Source: CAZELM01 sp964512995 (GTDB taxonomy: Bacteria > CSSED10-310). Taken from it: DNA of 64,000 nucleotides. A program made the position numbers and the translations under genes. Positions 24,435 through 34,128 of this stretch are shown one piece after another. The notes below the pieces were generated by a model, which did not search any database, had not been told where the DNA came from, and saw only the letters and a program-made list of their open reading frames with translations. The number at the start of each line of letters is the position of its first letter. Position 1 is the stretch's first letter. The stretch spans positions 88,860-152,859 of the forward strand of contig CAZELM010000004.1 in assembly GCA_964512995.1 (NCBI GenBank), given 5' to 3'.

Positions 24435-26702
24435 TCAGTGAATTTTTGTCAAACGAGCCGGCCCAAGCAGCAGCTTCTTTAAACCCAATCGGTCAAAATG
24501 GATGGAAACTTTTGCTCCCGGGCCTTGTCCCTGAACCTGAGTAATGGTTCCGATTCCATATTGTTGATGATGAACGCGTTCCCCGGGCTTAAACTCGATG
24601 AACGATGATGGGTGAGATACCTTCACGGAAGATGTAACAGGCAGTGTCTGTCTGCTCTCACTACTCTGAATCCCCGAATTTCTACCGAAAACACCCGATC
24701 CGGTACCAATCGATCGATCGGTAGTCCCCCGCTCCATTTTGATCGTCTGTCGTGTTTGAGCAACATCGTAACTGCAATACTGCTTAGGGATTTCCTTCAA
24801 GAAACGGGATGGTTTATATTCATGTTTTCCTCCATGAAGCATCCGTTCACGGGCAAAAAGAAAGTGGAGCTTTTCTTTTGCTCGTGTCATTCCCACATAC
24901 ATCAGCCGTCGTTCCTCTTCCAGTTCTTCATGGGCTAATTCTTCATTTGCACGGTAATATGGACATAATCCTTCCTCAACGCCACTGATGAACACCACTG
25001 GAAATTCCAAGCCTTTGGCATTATGCAGGGTGAGTAACGATACGACCTGTTTATTTCTATCAGTGGGATTCTCATCCTGCGCTTCGGATTGACTCTCATG
25101 AAGAGCGAGATAATCTGCAAACTCCTTCAAATCACCCCCAAAATGTGTCTGATAATCACTGGCGGCACTTTCAAACTCCTGAATGATCTCCAAGGATGAT
25201 CTGGATTCCACAGTATCATCGGAAGCATAAAATTCCCGATATCCGCTCCGTTCAATTAACTCGGAGATAAAAACATTCAACGGCTGAGTTCTGGATACCC
25301 GTATCAGGTCTTTGATCATGGAATTGAACGCATTCAGCTTTTCACATTTGAAATGCTGAAATGTATCATTTTCGAGTGAAGATTCAATGGCAGAAAAAAA
25401 ATCGATAGAATGTTCTCTGGCATATTGTTCAATTTTTTCGATCGTCGTTCTGCCAATTCCGCGCTTGGGGACATTGATAATCCGCCGGCACGCTTCAGAA
25501 TCGAATGGATTGAGAATGAGTCGGATGTATGCCAGCAGATCTTTCACTTCTTTTCGTTTAAAAAACCCGATATTACCAAGAACACGATAGGGAATGCGCG
25601 AGGAAATGAATGCTTCCTCCATGACCCGGGATTGTGCATTGATCCGGTAAAATACCGCAAACTCCCCAAAATCTCGACTCTCATTCGAATGCAGTTTTTT
25701 AATTTCGCGGATAATCCGAGACGCTTCATCTCGATCATCATCTGCAGCGATCACCTGAATTTTCTCGCCTCCCTCACGGCTGGTCCACAATTTTTTCTCA
25801 TTACGGTTCTGATTGTGTCTCATCAACTCCGACGCTGCAGAAAGGATGATCTGGGTTGATCGATAATTCTGTTCTAATTTTATAACCTCCGAACCCGGAA
25901 AATCTCTGGCAAAGTTTAAAATGTTTGAGACATCAGCCCCTCGCCATCGATAAATCGACTGATCATCATCTCCCACGACCATCAGATTTCTATAGTTTTT
26001 TGAAAGCAGTAAAATCAGTCGGTATTGTGCATGGTTGGTATCCTGATATTCATCCACCATAATATACCGGTAACGACGCTGATATTTTTCACAGATATCC
26101 GGGGAGTCTGTAAATAATTGAACTGTTTTGATGATCAGATCGTCAAAGTCAAGTGAATGATCGGTTGCGAGTGCACTTTCGTAGTGGTCATAAATTGCTG
26201 CCAGCCATTTTTTGAACAGGTCAAATCCAGCCTGTTCCAGGAGATCTTTCGGAGACATGAATGCGTTTTTCGCTTTGCTGACTCCATCCAACACCGCACG
26301 GGGATTCAATCGATCAATTGAGAATCCGGCATCGGAGATGGCTCGTTTGATTCGTGTCAGTTGTTCGGAGTCATCAATGATACTGAAGCTTTGGATCAAT
26401 CCGGCACAATCATGTTCTCGACGGAGAATTTGAGCGCAGATCGAATGGAATGTTCCGATGGTCACCTTGTCTGCGTCATGGATATCGCTCAGGGCAGCAA
26501 TCCGCTGCTTCATCTCATTGGCAGCTTTATTGGTGAACGTGACGGCTAAAATATTCCATGGTGGAATGTTGTGATGCACGATCAGATTGATGATCCTGCT
26601 GATAATGACTCGCGTTTTGCCGCTTCCGGCTCCGGCTAAGATCAGAACAGGTCCTTCGACATGTTTTACGGCTGCTTCCTGCTGGGGATTTAACGTGATC
26701 AA
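24435..26702 (-). CDS. UvrD/PcrA-type DNA helicase
   Basis: A 755-residue superfamily 1A helicase with motif Q and Walker A (LNPQQEAAVKHVEGPVLILA, GAGSGKTR), motif Ia (AVTFTNKAANEM), Walker B (VDEYQDTN), motif III (VGDDDQSIYRWRGA), motif IV (LEQNYRS), motif V (SLLTLHNAKGLEFPVVF) and motif VI (RRLMYVGMTRAKEKL). The C-terminal end (GERVHHQQYGIGTITQVQG) is the Tudor-like tail of PcrA, which binds RNA polymerase. It starts at TTG behind AAAGGAG, 8 bases away. The role is DNA repair and removal of stalled complexes. PcrA and UvrD cannot be separated firmly here. Confidence 0.95.
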   Translation of the reverse strand: MITLNPQQEAAVKHVEGPVLILAGAGSGKTRVIISRIINLIVHHNIPPWNILAVTFTNKAANEMKQRIAALSDIHDADKVTIGTFHSICAQILRREHDCAGLIQSFSIIDDSEQLTRIKRAISDAGFSIDRLNPRAVLDGVSKAKNAFMSPKDLLEQAGFDLFKKWLAAIYDHYESALATDHSLDFDDLIIKTVQLFTDSPDICEKYQRRYRYIMVDEYQDTNHAQYRLILLLSKNYRNLMVVGDDDQSIYRWRGADVSNILNFARDFPGSEVIKLEQNYRSTQIILSAASELMRHNQNRNEKKLWTSREGGEKIQVIAADDDRDEASRIIREIKKLHSNESRDFGEFAVFYRINAQSRVMEEAFISSRIPYRVLGNIGFFKRKEVKDLLAYIRLILNPFDSEACRRIINVPKRGIGRTTIEKIEQYAREHSIDFFSAIESSLENDTFQHFKCEKLNAFNSMIKDLIRVSRTQPLNVFISELIERSGYREFYASDDTVESRSSLEIIQEFESAASDYQTHFGGDLKEFADYLALHESQSEAQDENPTDRNKQVVSLLTLHNAKGLEFPVVFISGVEEGLCPYYRANEELAHEELEEERRLMYVGMTRAKEKLHFLFARERMLHGGKHEYKPSRFLKEIPKQYCSYDVAQTRQTIKMERGTTDRSIGTGSGVFGRNSGIQSSESRQTLPVTSSVKVSHPSSFIEFKPGERVHHQQYGIGTITQVQGQGPGAKVSIHFDRLGLKKLLLGPARLTKIH

Positions 26703-26826
26703 TTTTAAACTCCTTTATACGTGACTTATCGGACTAGCTCGATATCAACGTGATTTTGCACCATAAAACACTTTCTGGTGTGACACATATCACATCTGGT
26801 TTTCAATATAACACAACGTGTTGGAC

Positions 26827-27699
26827 TTAATGGTTGGGGTTTTGATTTCCTTTAAACCATCGATCGATGAAACGCCGGAAAGCACCGTGACCTGCATCAT
26901 AGTTTGGGGGAGAGCCCTGAGGAGGATCCGATGGTTCTCCGCCGGAATACGCTCGGGTGTCACTGACCACAACCGTTACATTATCCGGTGCTCCTCGATT
27001 TAAAGTGGATTGTATCAGCCGACGACAAGACTCCTCAGGATCCCCAGGATTCGCGCTGATCAGTTCCCAGATTTCATTATCTGTCAAAACACCTGTCAGT
27101 CCATCGGTGCATAAAACGAACACATCATTCCTGCCCAAAGGGAGAATCTGAACATCGACTTCGACATGATATGCTCCACCCAGCGCTCGAGTAATGACAT
27201 TTTTAAGAGGATAACGCATGGCTTCTTCCGGAGAGATCCGCTCCTGGTCAATTAATTCCTGGACACGAGAATGATCCTTCGTTAATTGTTCAATGCTGTC
27301 ATCCTGGATCCGATATACACGGGAATCGCCCACATGAGCCACAATTGCATGGCCACTGAGGATCAGAAGCATAACCAGGGTTGTTCCCATCCCGGTGAAT
27401 TCCAAATCGTCATTGGCTTGCTGATAAATCACGTGATTGGCGTATTCGATAGATTCGCGGCATCGTTCTGCGGCAGCACGAATGAGATCTTTTGTATCGG
27501 AGATACTATTTATTAAGGGATTGCGTTTAAAAAGATATTCACATACCCGTACCACGGCTGTCCGACTGGCCAGGTCACCCGCTTTGTGTCCTCCCATTCC
27601 ATCAGCGACAATATAAATCTGCCGATCGGGATCCAAATAAAACGCGTCCTGATTGGATGCACGTTTCAATCCAATATCAGTGAGACCAAAAGCCCTCAT
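26827..27699 (-). CDS. PP2C-family Ser/Thr protein phosphatase
   Basis: A 290-residue PPM-type phosphatase with the metal-binding motifs GLKRASNQDAF, VADGMGGHKAGD, VAHVGDSRVYRI, LCTDGLTGVLTD and GAPDNVTVVV. The catalytic domain fills residues 1-250; a Gly/Pro-rich tail follows (EPSDPPQGSPPNY) and no membrane helix is seen, so the protein is probably soluble. AGGAG precedes the ATG. It lies 29 bases after the large sigma54 regulator, which it may follow in one operon. Such phosphatases usually oppose a Hanks-type kinase, but none is encoded in this window. Confidence 0.93.
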   Translation of the reverse strand: MRAFGLTDIGLKRASNQDAFYLDPDRQIYIVADGMGGHKAGDLASRTAVVRVCEYLFKRNPLINSISDTKDLIRAAAERCRESIEYANHVIYQQANDDLEFTGMGTTLVMLLILSGHAIVAHVGDSRVYRIQDDSIEQLTKDHSRVQELIDQERISPEEAMRYPLKNVITRALGGAYHVEVDVQILPLGRNDVFVLCTDGLTGVLTDNEIWELISANPGDPEESCRRLIQSTLNRGAPDNVTVVVSDTRAYSGGEPSDPPQGSPPNYDAGHGAFRRFIDRWFKGNQNPNH

Positions 27700-27728
27700 A
27701 AATCAGCTCCTAAATGCATATCTCGTAA

Positions 27729-30700
27729 TCATTTATACTCAATTCCGATCGTTTTTATTTTTTTAAACAATCCTTGTCTGGAAATGCCGAGAGTTTCTGC
27801 GGCACGGGTTACGATACCATTATGATACGAAAGAACGCGCATAATATGCAATCTTTCTGTGCGTTCAATAATTTCCGCAAGTGTTTCTGGAGGTTTTTTT
27901 GTAAAGTCTTTCAAGCATTTTTCAAAGACTTCTGGTCCCCATATTTTCCTTGTACCATTCAGATTCACCGCGACTTCCAGAACATTCTGGAGTTCTCTGA
28001 CATTCCCTGGCCAGTCATACGACATAAGTAAGCGCATTGCATCCGGAGAAATCTGAGGGAGGCTTTGGTGAAGCTGAGTGCAAAAAATATTCAGGAAATG
28101 ATCGATCAGTAATGGAATATCCTCTGGTCTCTCCCGTAATGGAGGAATGACGATTTCCAGTACAATCAATCGATAATACAAATCCTGACGGAAGCGACCA
28201 TCCTTCACTTCCATAGTCAGATCCTTGTTGGTTGCGGATATAATTCGCACATCCACCGGTTTATCAATATCAGCTCCAACGGCTTTCACTCGCCGTTCCT
28301 GAAGTGTTCTCAGGAGTTTGACTTGTGTGGACATCGGCAGATCGGCAACTTCATCCAAAAATAAGGTGCCTCCGGATGCTGCGGTAAAAACGCCCGGTCT
28401 TGCCTGGATTGCACCCGTAAATGCACCTTTGACATGTCCAAACAGTTCGCTCTCTACCAAATTCTCCGGTGCTGTGCTGCAGTTATATGCTATAAATGGT
28501 CCTTCCGAACGACCACTGCTGCGATGAATGGCTCGCGCAACCAGCTCCTTACCGACCCCGGTTTCGCCTGTAATATGAACAGTGGTCCGGCTTTGCCGGA
28601 TTCGCTGTACCGTCTCTTCAATCGATCGCATGGACGCTGAACAACCGATCAACCCATATTGATTGGTCTGTCTGGCCAGTTTTTTCCGGAGCACGGTATT
28701 TTCTTGTATCAAGGTCGATTCCCGATCCAGATGTGAGATGGTCAAGCCGATGATCTGCCCGATGATCTCCAATCTTCTTTTATCCAGTCCGGTCATTTCA
28801 AGGGGATCGGCTGAAAAATCAAATAAAACCAGAGCACCCATGAACTCCGTCCCTGCTTTTACCAACAGAATGATCAGAGACTGATCCAGAATCTGGATGG
28901 ATTCAAGGGAACGCCAAGCAACTTCCAATTCCCGGATCATTTTCCGTTGGAGAGGCATCGTTGGCCGCTCCCCCCATCTCAGCCGTAATTTTCGAGAATC
29001 CTTTCCAAGCTCATGCAATTCTCCACTTTGCGCTCCGGTAATCTCCCGACAGATATCTTCCAAAATCGGGATCATTTCTGGGAGTTCCTTGACATGTAAT
29101 AGAAACTCGATCGCCGCCCACTGTGCGTCCTGATGATCCCCTTTTAAAAAATGCAGTAATTTCCCATTGATCCGTGAGCCAATCTGATCTTGAGCCCGGA
29201 TGGTACGCCGTTGATCATCCAGGCGGGATGCCAGATCTCTGGATTTAATGAGATATTGAAAGCCGGATGTGTGTTTCTCAACTGTCTCTCCATTGAGGAG
29301 CAACGAACGGCCCCAACAATAGAATACATCCGACTGGTATTCCCGAAACATTGGCTGGTCCAATGCAGCAATAATATCATCGACCGGTTTTTTCCCGCTA
29401 ATTGATTCGGGTAAAGCGCCAACGCAATCCAGAATAAAAAAATACATCGAAGTCAGCGGATCACTCCAGTCCGATGCATCTTGCCAAAGCTTCTCCAGCT
29501 TATCTGGTTTTTCGACTGTCAGATGAGTCAGATACAGTAAAACATCCGGGAGCGGATCTTTGGGCATGCACTCCCAGAAATCATCAAGCTTCTGTTTCCC
29601 ATTCCATAGGAGGTCGTTCACGGCTTCCAACTCCCAATCAACCGCGTCAGCAGCCAATCCCATCATCTCCCGGATCGACTCAACTGGCGCATGATGCATG
29701 TTATCGACAAAGAATTTCAGTTGGTTATTGACAAGTGCTTTCTGATTTTTTCTCAGATAGATCCGAGTCAGCATGACGCGTGTCCAGAGGGTATGGGCTT
29801 GTGTCAGGGAGGATTTCCCGATCATCTCGATCTGGTGAATTTCCGATTCTGCTGCGGTGAGATTTCCTTCATCCATAAACAGCCAATATCCGGCTTTATG
29901 GAGTTCAAACTGAATGGCTGGCCGTGTAATACCGGATAAAATATTACGACCCAATCCGATGGCACGATAAGCTCGTTGATAATCACCCATTACGGCATGA
30001 AACCAGCCGATATCGATCAGTCCATAAACGATCTCAGTTCTATTATTACTTTTGCGTTTTTTTTCAAGACTCTTCTTCAGATACTTTTCTGCTTCGAGGC
30101 GGTTTCCATTTATCAGCCACAACCGGCCGGCGATGGAGCACAGATGGGCATCCTCACACTCATCTAATCCTGGAGTTTCCTGGGAAAGAAATGGTTGAAT
30201 CATCTGTAAAGCCCGTCCGAAAAAGCGGGAAGAAAACGCGCTTTCAGCCTGGAGAAGCTGACATTTCATGAACAGTGATACTTTAACTGATTCGGGATCA
30301 GTTGCTTCCATAAAAGTAGAAAGCATCGTGAATGCATTCAATGCAGGAGTTGATTCTGCGTTGAGCAGGATCACTTTAATCTGAAGCTGTTGTTTTTGCT
30401 CATCAGCAATGTGTTCCGGTAATGCGGTAAGCGCGTTTTGAAATTCCTGGAGAGCCAAGGGGAAATCACCTTGGAGTTGTGCCAGTTCACCCAATGTCTG
30501 ATGCATATCGGATGTGAAACCGGTCCAGTCACAGGAATTGAGGAGCGAGCATAAAAATGCTGCACGATGGTCGTTCCCCCGGTTGACTTCATGGTCAATC
30601 GCGTTTTTTATATAATGGATCGCATGGGGATGTCGTGCGGATATCCCGTGCACTGCCAGATCAAACAGCTCAATATCACGTCCTGATTTCCGGTGGATCA

Positions 30701-31019
30701 GGAGTTTTTTGAAAAGCTGCTCATGCAGATTACGGCGGATCGATTCGGGGATACGCCGGTACAATGCCTGATGCACTGCTGATGAATGAAACCGATAGAT
30801 CTCTCCGGGCAGAACCGAATGAATGATACCCAGCCGCTCCAGATGACTCAAATGCATTCTGATGCCGCGGATGGGTATCGGGATCAGGTATTGGAGCATC
30901 TCCAGATGAAATGAATCACCAATCAGGGCGGCGGTGTCCACTATCTTTCCAATACTTTTTGATTTTTCAATCAATGAAGCAACACTTTCAAGGATGGTCT
31001 CACTGTTGGACTGATCCAC
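27729..31019 (-). CDS. large TPR/GAF/sigma54-activator regulator lacking a kinase domain
   Basis: A 1096-residue protein. Residues 1-130 resemble the winged-helix part that follows the ATPase in STAND/AAA-type signalling proteins (AALIGDSFHLEMLQYLI, YRFHSSAVHQALYRRI). Residues about 140-560 are helical, TPR-like. A GAF-like region comes at about 600-730 and a sigma54 AAA+ domain at about 760-1000 (GETGVGKE, intact GAFTGA, GGTLFLDEVAD, RFRQDLYYRL). The C terminus is a Fis-type HTH (TRAAETLGISRQGLFKKIK). It starts at GTG behind GGGGAGGA, 8 bases away. Relatives often carry a Ser/Thr kinase and ATPase in front; here these are missing, and a PP2C phosphatase lies next door. Confidence 0.87.
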   Translation of the reverse strand: MDQSNSETILESVASLIEKSKSIGKIVDTAALIGDSFHLEMLQYLIPIPIRGIRMHLSHLERLGIIHSVLPGEIYRFHSSAVHQALYRRIPESIRRNLHEQLFKKLLIHRKSGRDIELFDLAVHGISARHPHAIHYIKNAIDHEVNRGNDHRAAFLCSLLNSCDWTGFTSDMHQTLGELAQLQGDFPLALQEFQNALTALPEHIADEQKQQLQIKVILLNAESTPALNAFTMLSTFMEATDPESVKVSLFMKCQLLQAESAFSSRFFGRALQMIQPFLSQETPGLDECEDAHLCSIAGRLWLINGNRLEAEKYLKKSLEKKRKSNNRTEIVYGLIDIGWFHAVMGDYQRAYRAIGLGRNILSGITRPAIQFELHKAGYWLFMDEGNLTAAESEIHQIEMIGKSSLTQAHTLWTRVMLTRIYLRKNQKALVNNQLKFFVDNMHHAPVESIREMMGLAADAVDWELEAVNDLLWNGKQKLDDFWECMPKDPLPDVLLYLTHLTVEKPDKLEKLWQDASDWSDPLTSMYFFILDCVGALPESISGKKPVDDIIAALDQPMFREYQSDVFYCWGRSLLLNGETVEKHTSGFQYLIKSRDLASRLDDQRRTIRAQDQIGSRINGKLLHFLKGDHQDAQWAAIEFLLHVKELPEMIPILEDICREITGAQSGELHELGKDSRKLRLRWGERPTMPLQRKMIRELEVAWRSLESIQILDQSLIILLVKAGTEFMGALVLFDFSADPLEMTGLDKRRLEIIGQIIGLTISHLDRESTLIQENTVLRKKLARQTNQYGLIGCSASMRSIEETVQRIRQSRTTVHITGETGVGKELVARAIHRSSGRSEGPFIAYNCSTAPENLVESELFGHVKGAFTGAIQARPGVFTAASGGTLFLDEVADLPMSTQVKLLRTLQERRVKAVGADIDKPVDVRIISATNKDLTMEVKDGRFRQDLYYRLIVLEIVIPPLRERPEDIPLLIDHFLNIFCTQLHQSLPQISPDAMRLLMSYDWPGNVRELQNVLEVAVNLNGTRKIWGPEVFEKCLKDFTKKPPETLAEIIERTERLHIMRVLSYHNGIVTRAAETLGISRQGLFKKIKTIGIEYK

Positions 31020-31083
31020 GATGATATCCTCCCCGAACCGTTTTCTCAGCGTGCAGAGAAGCAGGCATCACATAGAAAAGCAC

Positions 31084-31554
31084 CTATAAACTCCCCGGAG
31101 AATTTTTTAGAAGAAGCGTTTTGAGTTCTTCGTAAAACTGATTGATATCACGAAAGCGACGATAGACGGAAGCGAATCGTACATAAGCGATCTCGTCCAT
31201 TTTTATTAGTTTTTCCATGATATATTCACCGATCTCACGTGTAGAAATTTCACGATCCGGTTTATTGTGCAACATTCGTTCGACATCATCCACCAGGCTT
31301 TCGATCTCCATCGGGCTAACCGGTCTCTTTTCAGCCGCTTTATTCAAGCCGCCCAGAATTTTATTCCGTTCAAAACGTTCCCGGCGTCCGTCCTTTTTGA
31401 TTACCATATACCGCACATCCTCAACCTGTTCATAGGTCGTAAATCGCCGTTGACAGGCGATACATTCGCGTCTGCGCCGAACACTCTCCTGATCCTTTGT
31501 TGGTCTGGAATCTACCACTTTATCTTCGAGATGACCGCAATATGGGCATTTCAT
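31084..31554 (-). CDS. nrdR: transcriptional repressor NrdR
   Basis: A 156-residue regulator of ribonucleotide reductase genes. It has an N-terminal zinc ribbon (CPYCGHLEDKVVDSRP, RRRECIACQRRFTTYE) and an ATP-cone (VIKKDGRRERFERNKILGGL). The start is ATG 31554, preceded by GGAGAAC; the longer frame begins with TTG just before that site. It follows the dCMP deaminase gene by 15 bases, a conserved nucleotide-metabolism pairing. Confidence 0.97.
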   Translation of the reverse strand: MKCPYCGHLEDKVVDSRPTKDQESVRRRRECIACQRRFTTYEQVEDVRYMVIKKDGRRERFERNKILGGLNKAAEKRPVSPMEIESLVDDVERMLHNKPDREISTREIGEYIMEKLIKMDEIAYVRFASVYRRFRDINQFYEELKTLLLKNSPGSL

Positions 31555-31569
31555 CTTGTTCTCCAATTC

Positions 31570-32052
31570 TCACTGATCATTTTTTTCTGTTGACATGAAT
31601 TGCTGGATTTCGATGTTTGATTCTTTCAACATCTGAGATGACAGCTCATCGGGATAACCTTCTGAATAGATTATCTTTATTATTCCAGCATTAATCAGCA
31701 TCTTGGTGCACACGATGCAAGGCAATGTGGTGCTGTAGAGTATGCTTCCGGCGATGCTTGAACCGTGATAGGCTGCCTGGATAATTGCATTTTGTTCGGC
31801 ATGAAGTCCTCGGCAGAGTTCATGTCTCTGTCCGGAAGGGATGTCCAGCTTCATACGAAGGCATCCACCGGCTGCATCGCAATGCGTAATACCCGTTGGA
31901 ACACCATTATAACCGGTTGCGAGGATACGATTGTTTTTCACAACCACAGCACCGACTTTGCGCCGTAAACATGTCGACCGCTTGGCGATCAGAAAGACAA
32001 TCTCCATGAAATATTCATCCCAGGAGGGTCGGATGGATACGTTTGGATTCAT
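31570..32052 (-). CDS. dCMP/deoxycytidylate deaminase (ComEB-like)
   Basis: A 160-residue zinc enzyme converting dCMP to dUMP for dTTP synthesis. Motifs are RPSWDEYFMEIVFLIAKRSTCLRRKVGAVVV (in pieces), the catalytic HAEQNAII and zinc ligands PCIVC. I prefer ATG 32052; the alternative at 32082 lies within rpiB. The rpiB stop is 1 base away, so the start probably depends on coupling. The conserved order rpiB, (glyA), deaminase, nrdR is familiar from other bacteria; glyA is missing here. Confidence 0.92.
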   Translation of the reverse strand: MNPNVSIRPSWDEYFMEIVFLIAKRSTCLRRKVGAVVVKNNRILATGYNGVPTGITHCDAAGGCLRMKLDIPSGQRHELCRGLHAEQNAIIQAAYHGSSIAGSILYSTTLPCIVCTKMLINAGIIKIIYSEGYPDELSSQMLKESNIEIQQFMSTEKNDQ

Positions 32053-32053
32053 A

Positions 32054-32509
32054 TCATTTGGTAGGGTGCTGGCTGGATTCAATCGCCGTGAATTTGCCGA
32101 CTCGTCTCACATGTCTCCCGCCTTCGAAGGACGTATCCAGAAATGCATCGATAATATGCGAAACTAAACCCGGACCCAAAATACGAGCGCCCAATGTCAG
32201 AACATTTGCATCATTATGCGCTCGTGCCATGGCAGCGCTCAACCCTTCTGATACTGTCACAGCCCGTATCCCATTCATTTTATTGGCGGCAATAGCCATT
32301 CCCAATCCTGTGCCACATACCAGGATACCGAAATCAGCCGATTGATTCTGAACTGCTTCAGCGACCTTCCAAGCCAGATCCGGATAATCGACCGGGTCCG
32401 GAGAGTTTGTTCCAAAATCCAGGACATGCTCGCCTCGGGTAGCCAAATGTTCCATCACAAAATCCCGAAGCAGCCATCCGGCATGGTCACAGCCAAATGC
32501 AATGATCAT
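32054..32509 (-). CDS. rpiB: ribose-5-phosphate isomerase B
   Basis: A 151-residue RpiB/LacA-LacB family isomerase interconverting ribose 5-phosphate and ribulose 5-phosphate. It has FGCDHAGWLLRD, DFGTNSPDPVDYPDLA, the catalytic Cys in GILVCGTGLGMAIAANK, the phosphate-binding NDANVLTLGAR and a C-terminal HVRRV. Its ATG overlaps the ribF stop by 4 bases (ATGA). Confidence 0.96.
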   Translation of the reverse strand: MIIAFGCDHAGWLLRDFVMEHLATRGEHVLDFGTNSPDPVDYPDLAWKVAEAVQNQSADFGILVCGTGLGMAIAANKMNGIRAVTVSEGLSAAMARAHNDANVLTLGARILGPGLVSHIIDAFLDTSFEGGRHVRRVGKFTAIESSQHPTK

Positions 32510-33465
32510 AAGTCGGTTCCTTTCTTAATGACCCACAGCCGATTCGCGTTATGTTTCGTTTTTGCAGTCTGAATATCTACCCGAATCTGTTCCAGAAGGG
32601 AGACCACGTCTGAAAAAATCATTTCGGGACGGATCCAGTGTAGCAAATCGACGGCAATGTTCCGGCCATACAAATCACCCGAGTAATCCAGGAGATGCGT
32701 TTCAAAAATGATATCCTTCCCATCAAAAGTAGGGGATTGACCCAGATAACTGATCGATGGGTAGACTGTTTCGTTCAGCGTTGTTTGCGTAGCATATACA
32801 CCATGGGGCGGTATTACTTTATCTTTGATGGATAGATTCGCAGTTGGATATCCGATCTGACGCCCGCGACCCATTCCTTCTTGAACGCTCCCGGTGATAC
32901 GATACGGATGGCCTAACAGCTTCTCCGCCTGTTCCAACTCACCCGATCGAATCAAATCCCGGATCAATGTGCTCGACACGGCCATTCCATCCAAAATAAC
33001 AGGAGATATCACCTCCACCCAAATATCATGCTGCTGACCAAAATCTCTCAAAGTCTGGATATCGCCATACCGGTTGTTCCCAAAACGGTGATTCTGACCC
33101 ACGACAATCACCAGTGGATGGAGATGGGTCATGATCACATCCTTCAGAAAGTCTTCGGCGGAGCCGTGAGAAAATTTGGGAGTGAATGGAATTGAAAGCA
33201 GATAATCGATCCCAAATCGCTTCAGGATCGCGACCATTTCATCAAAACTGTTGATCAATTGTAATGGATGGTCCGGGGACAGAACCCGAAGAGGATGGGG
33301 ATGAAAGGTCATCAGAACGGATGGAACGGCCAGCCTCTTCGAATGCTCCTGGAGCCGCCGAATCAATACCTGATGCCCGATATGGAGCCCATCGAAATTA
33401 CCGATGGTCATCACGGTATTTCCAAGATCCCGAGGCAAACTATCGATGGTCTGAATCAACTGCAT
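32506..33465 (-). CDS. ribF: bifunctional riboflavin kinase / FAD synthetase
   Basis: A 319-residue protein from ATG 33465, with an AGGGAAG site upstream; the frame is open to 33525 but without better support. The N-terminal FAD synthetase module has GNFDGLHIGHQ, MTFHPHPLRVL and the SSTLIRDLIRSG motif; the C-terminal riboflavin kinase module has GRQIGYPTANL, GVYA and FETHLLDYSGDLYG. It makes FMN and FAD in the cytoplasm and is the first gene of the minus-strand ribF-rpiB-deaminase-nrdR run. Confidence 0.96.
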   Translation of the reverse strand: MQLIQTIDSLPRDLGNTVMTIGNFDGLHIGHQVLIRRLQEHSKRLAVPSVLMTFHPHPLRVLSPDHPLQLINSFDEMVAILKRFGIDYLLSIPFTPKFSHGSAEDFLKDVIMTHLHPLVIVVGQNHRFGNNRYGDIQTLRDFGQQHDIWVEVISPVILDGMAVSSTLIRDLIRSGELEQAEKLLGHPYRITGSVQEGMGRGRQIGYPTANLSIKDKVIPPHGVYATQTTLNETVYPSISYLGQSPTFDGKDIIFETHLLDYSGDLYGRNIAVDLLHWIRPEMIFSDVVSLLEQIRVDIQTAKTKHNANRLWVIKKGTDL

Positions 33466-33601
33466 GACATCTTCCCTGTAATCTTGAAATAATGAAAGAG
33501 TAATGTTTTGCATTTCGCGAGTCAATCATCATTGACTGCAAGTGAATGATATCATTAATATTCAAATTTCGAACGCGTTCTGGACTGCGAGGAGTGGCAT
33601 T

Positions 33602-34054
33602 ATGAAGGTTCACATTGTTTTGATCATATTGATGAGTCATCTGTGTTTTCAATGTTTCGCAATGACAACAAACTCCGGGAACGATATCCCCATCCCTAAA
33701 GACGATTATTGGGCAGACATCGAGGATATCGATGGCATTATCACTAGCGGCCAGAGCATCGCTTTCAATGGTGAAGCCTATATCACCGCGGAGCGAGGAG
33801 CGACCATCATCTATGTCCCGTTTGAACGGATCAAAGAGATATCGATTTTCAACAATGAGGAAATCATCACCAAAGAGATGGACACGATGGAGATCTCGAT
33901 GGTTTTGACAGATGAGACCCAATTCAAAGCAAAAGTACATGCGCACGATGAGATTACAGGAAAGTCCAATCTGGGTCATTTCAGAATCAGACTCGATCAT
34001 ATCCGCCGGCTGAATTTTCTTGAAAAACGGCAGAAATCCACACCAGTCCCATAA
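33602..34054 (+). CDS. small exported protein, unknown function
   Basis: A 150-residue protein starting at ATG 33602 behind GAGGAGTGG; the longer frame to 33542 lacks a ribosome binding site. A signal peptide (KVHIVLIILMSHLCFQCFA) is followed by a mature part of about 130 acidic, beta-rich residues, with segments like YVPFERIKEISIFNNEE and HFRIRLDHIRRLNF repeated in style, as in small beta-sandwich domains. I do not recognise the family. It is divergent from ribF and convergent with the aminotransferase. Confidence 0.7.
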   Translation: MKVHIVLIILMSHLCFQCFAMTTNSGNDIPIPKDDYWADIEDIDGIITSGQSIAFNGEAYITAERGATIIYVPFERIKEISIFNNEEIITKEMDTMEISMVLTDETQFKAKVHAHDEITGKSNLGHFRIRLDHIRRLNFLEKRQKSTPVP

Positions 34055-34128
34055 GATCCTTTCGTTTCATTTCCATATTGCATATCTGATCGCTCCTTGA
34101 CACCCGGTGGATGCTCAAACTTTCGATA

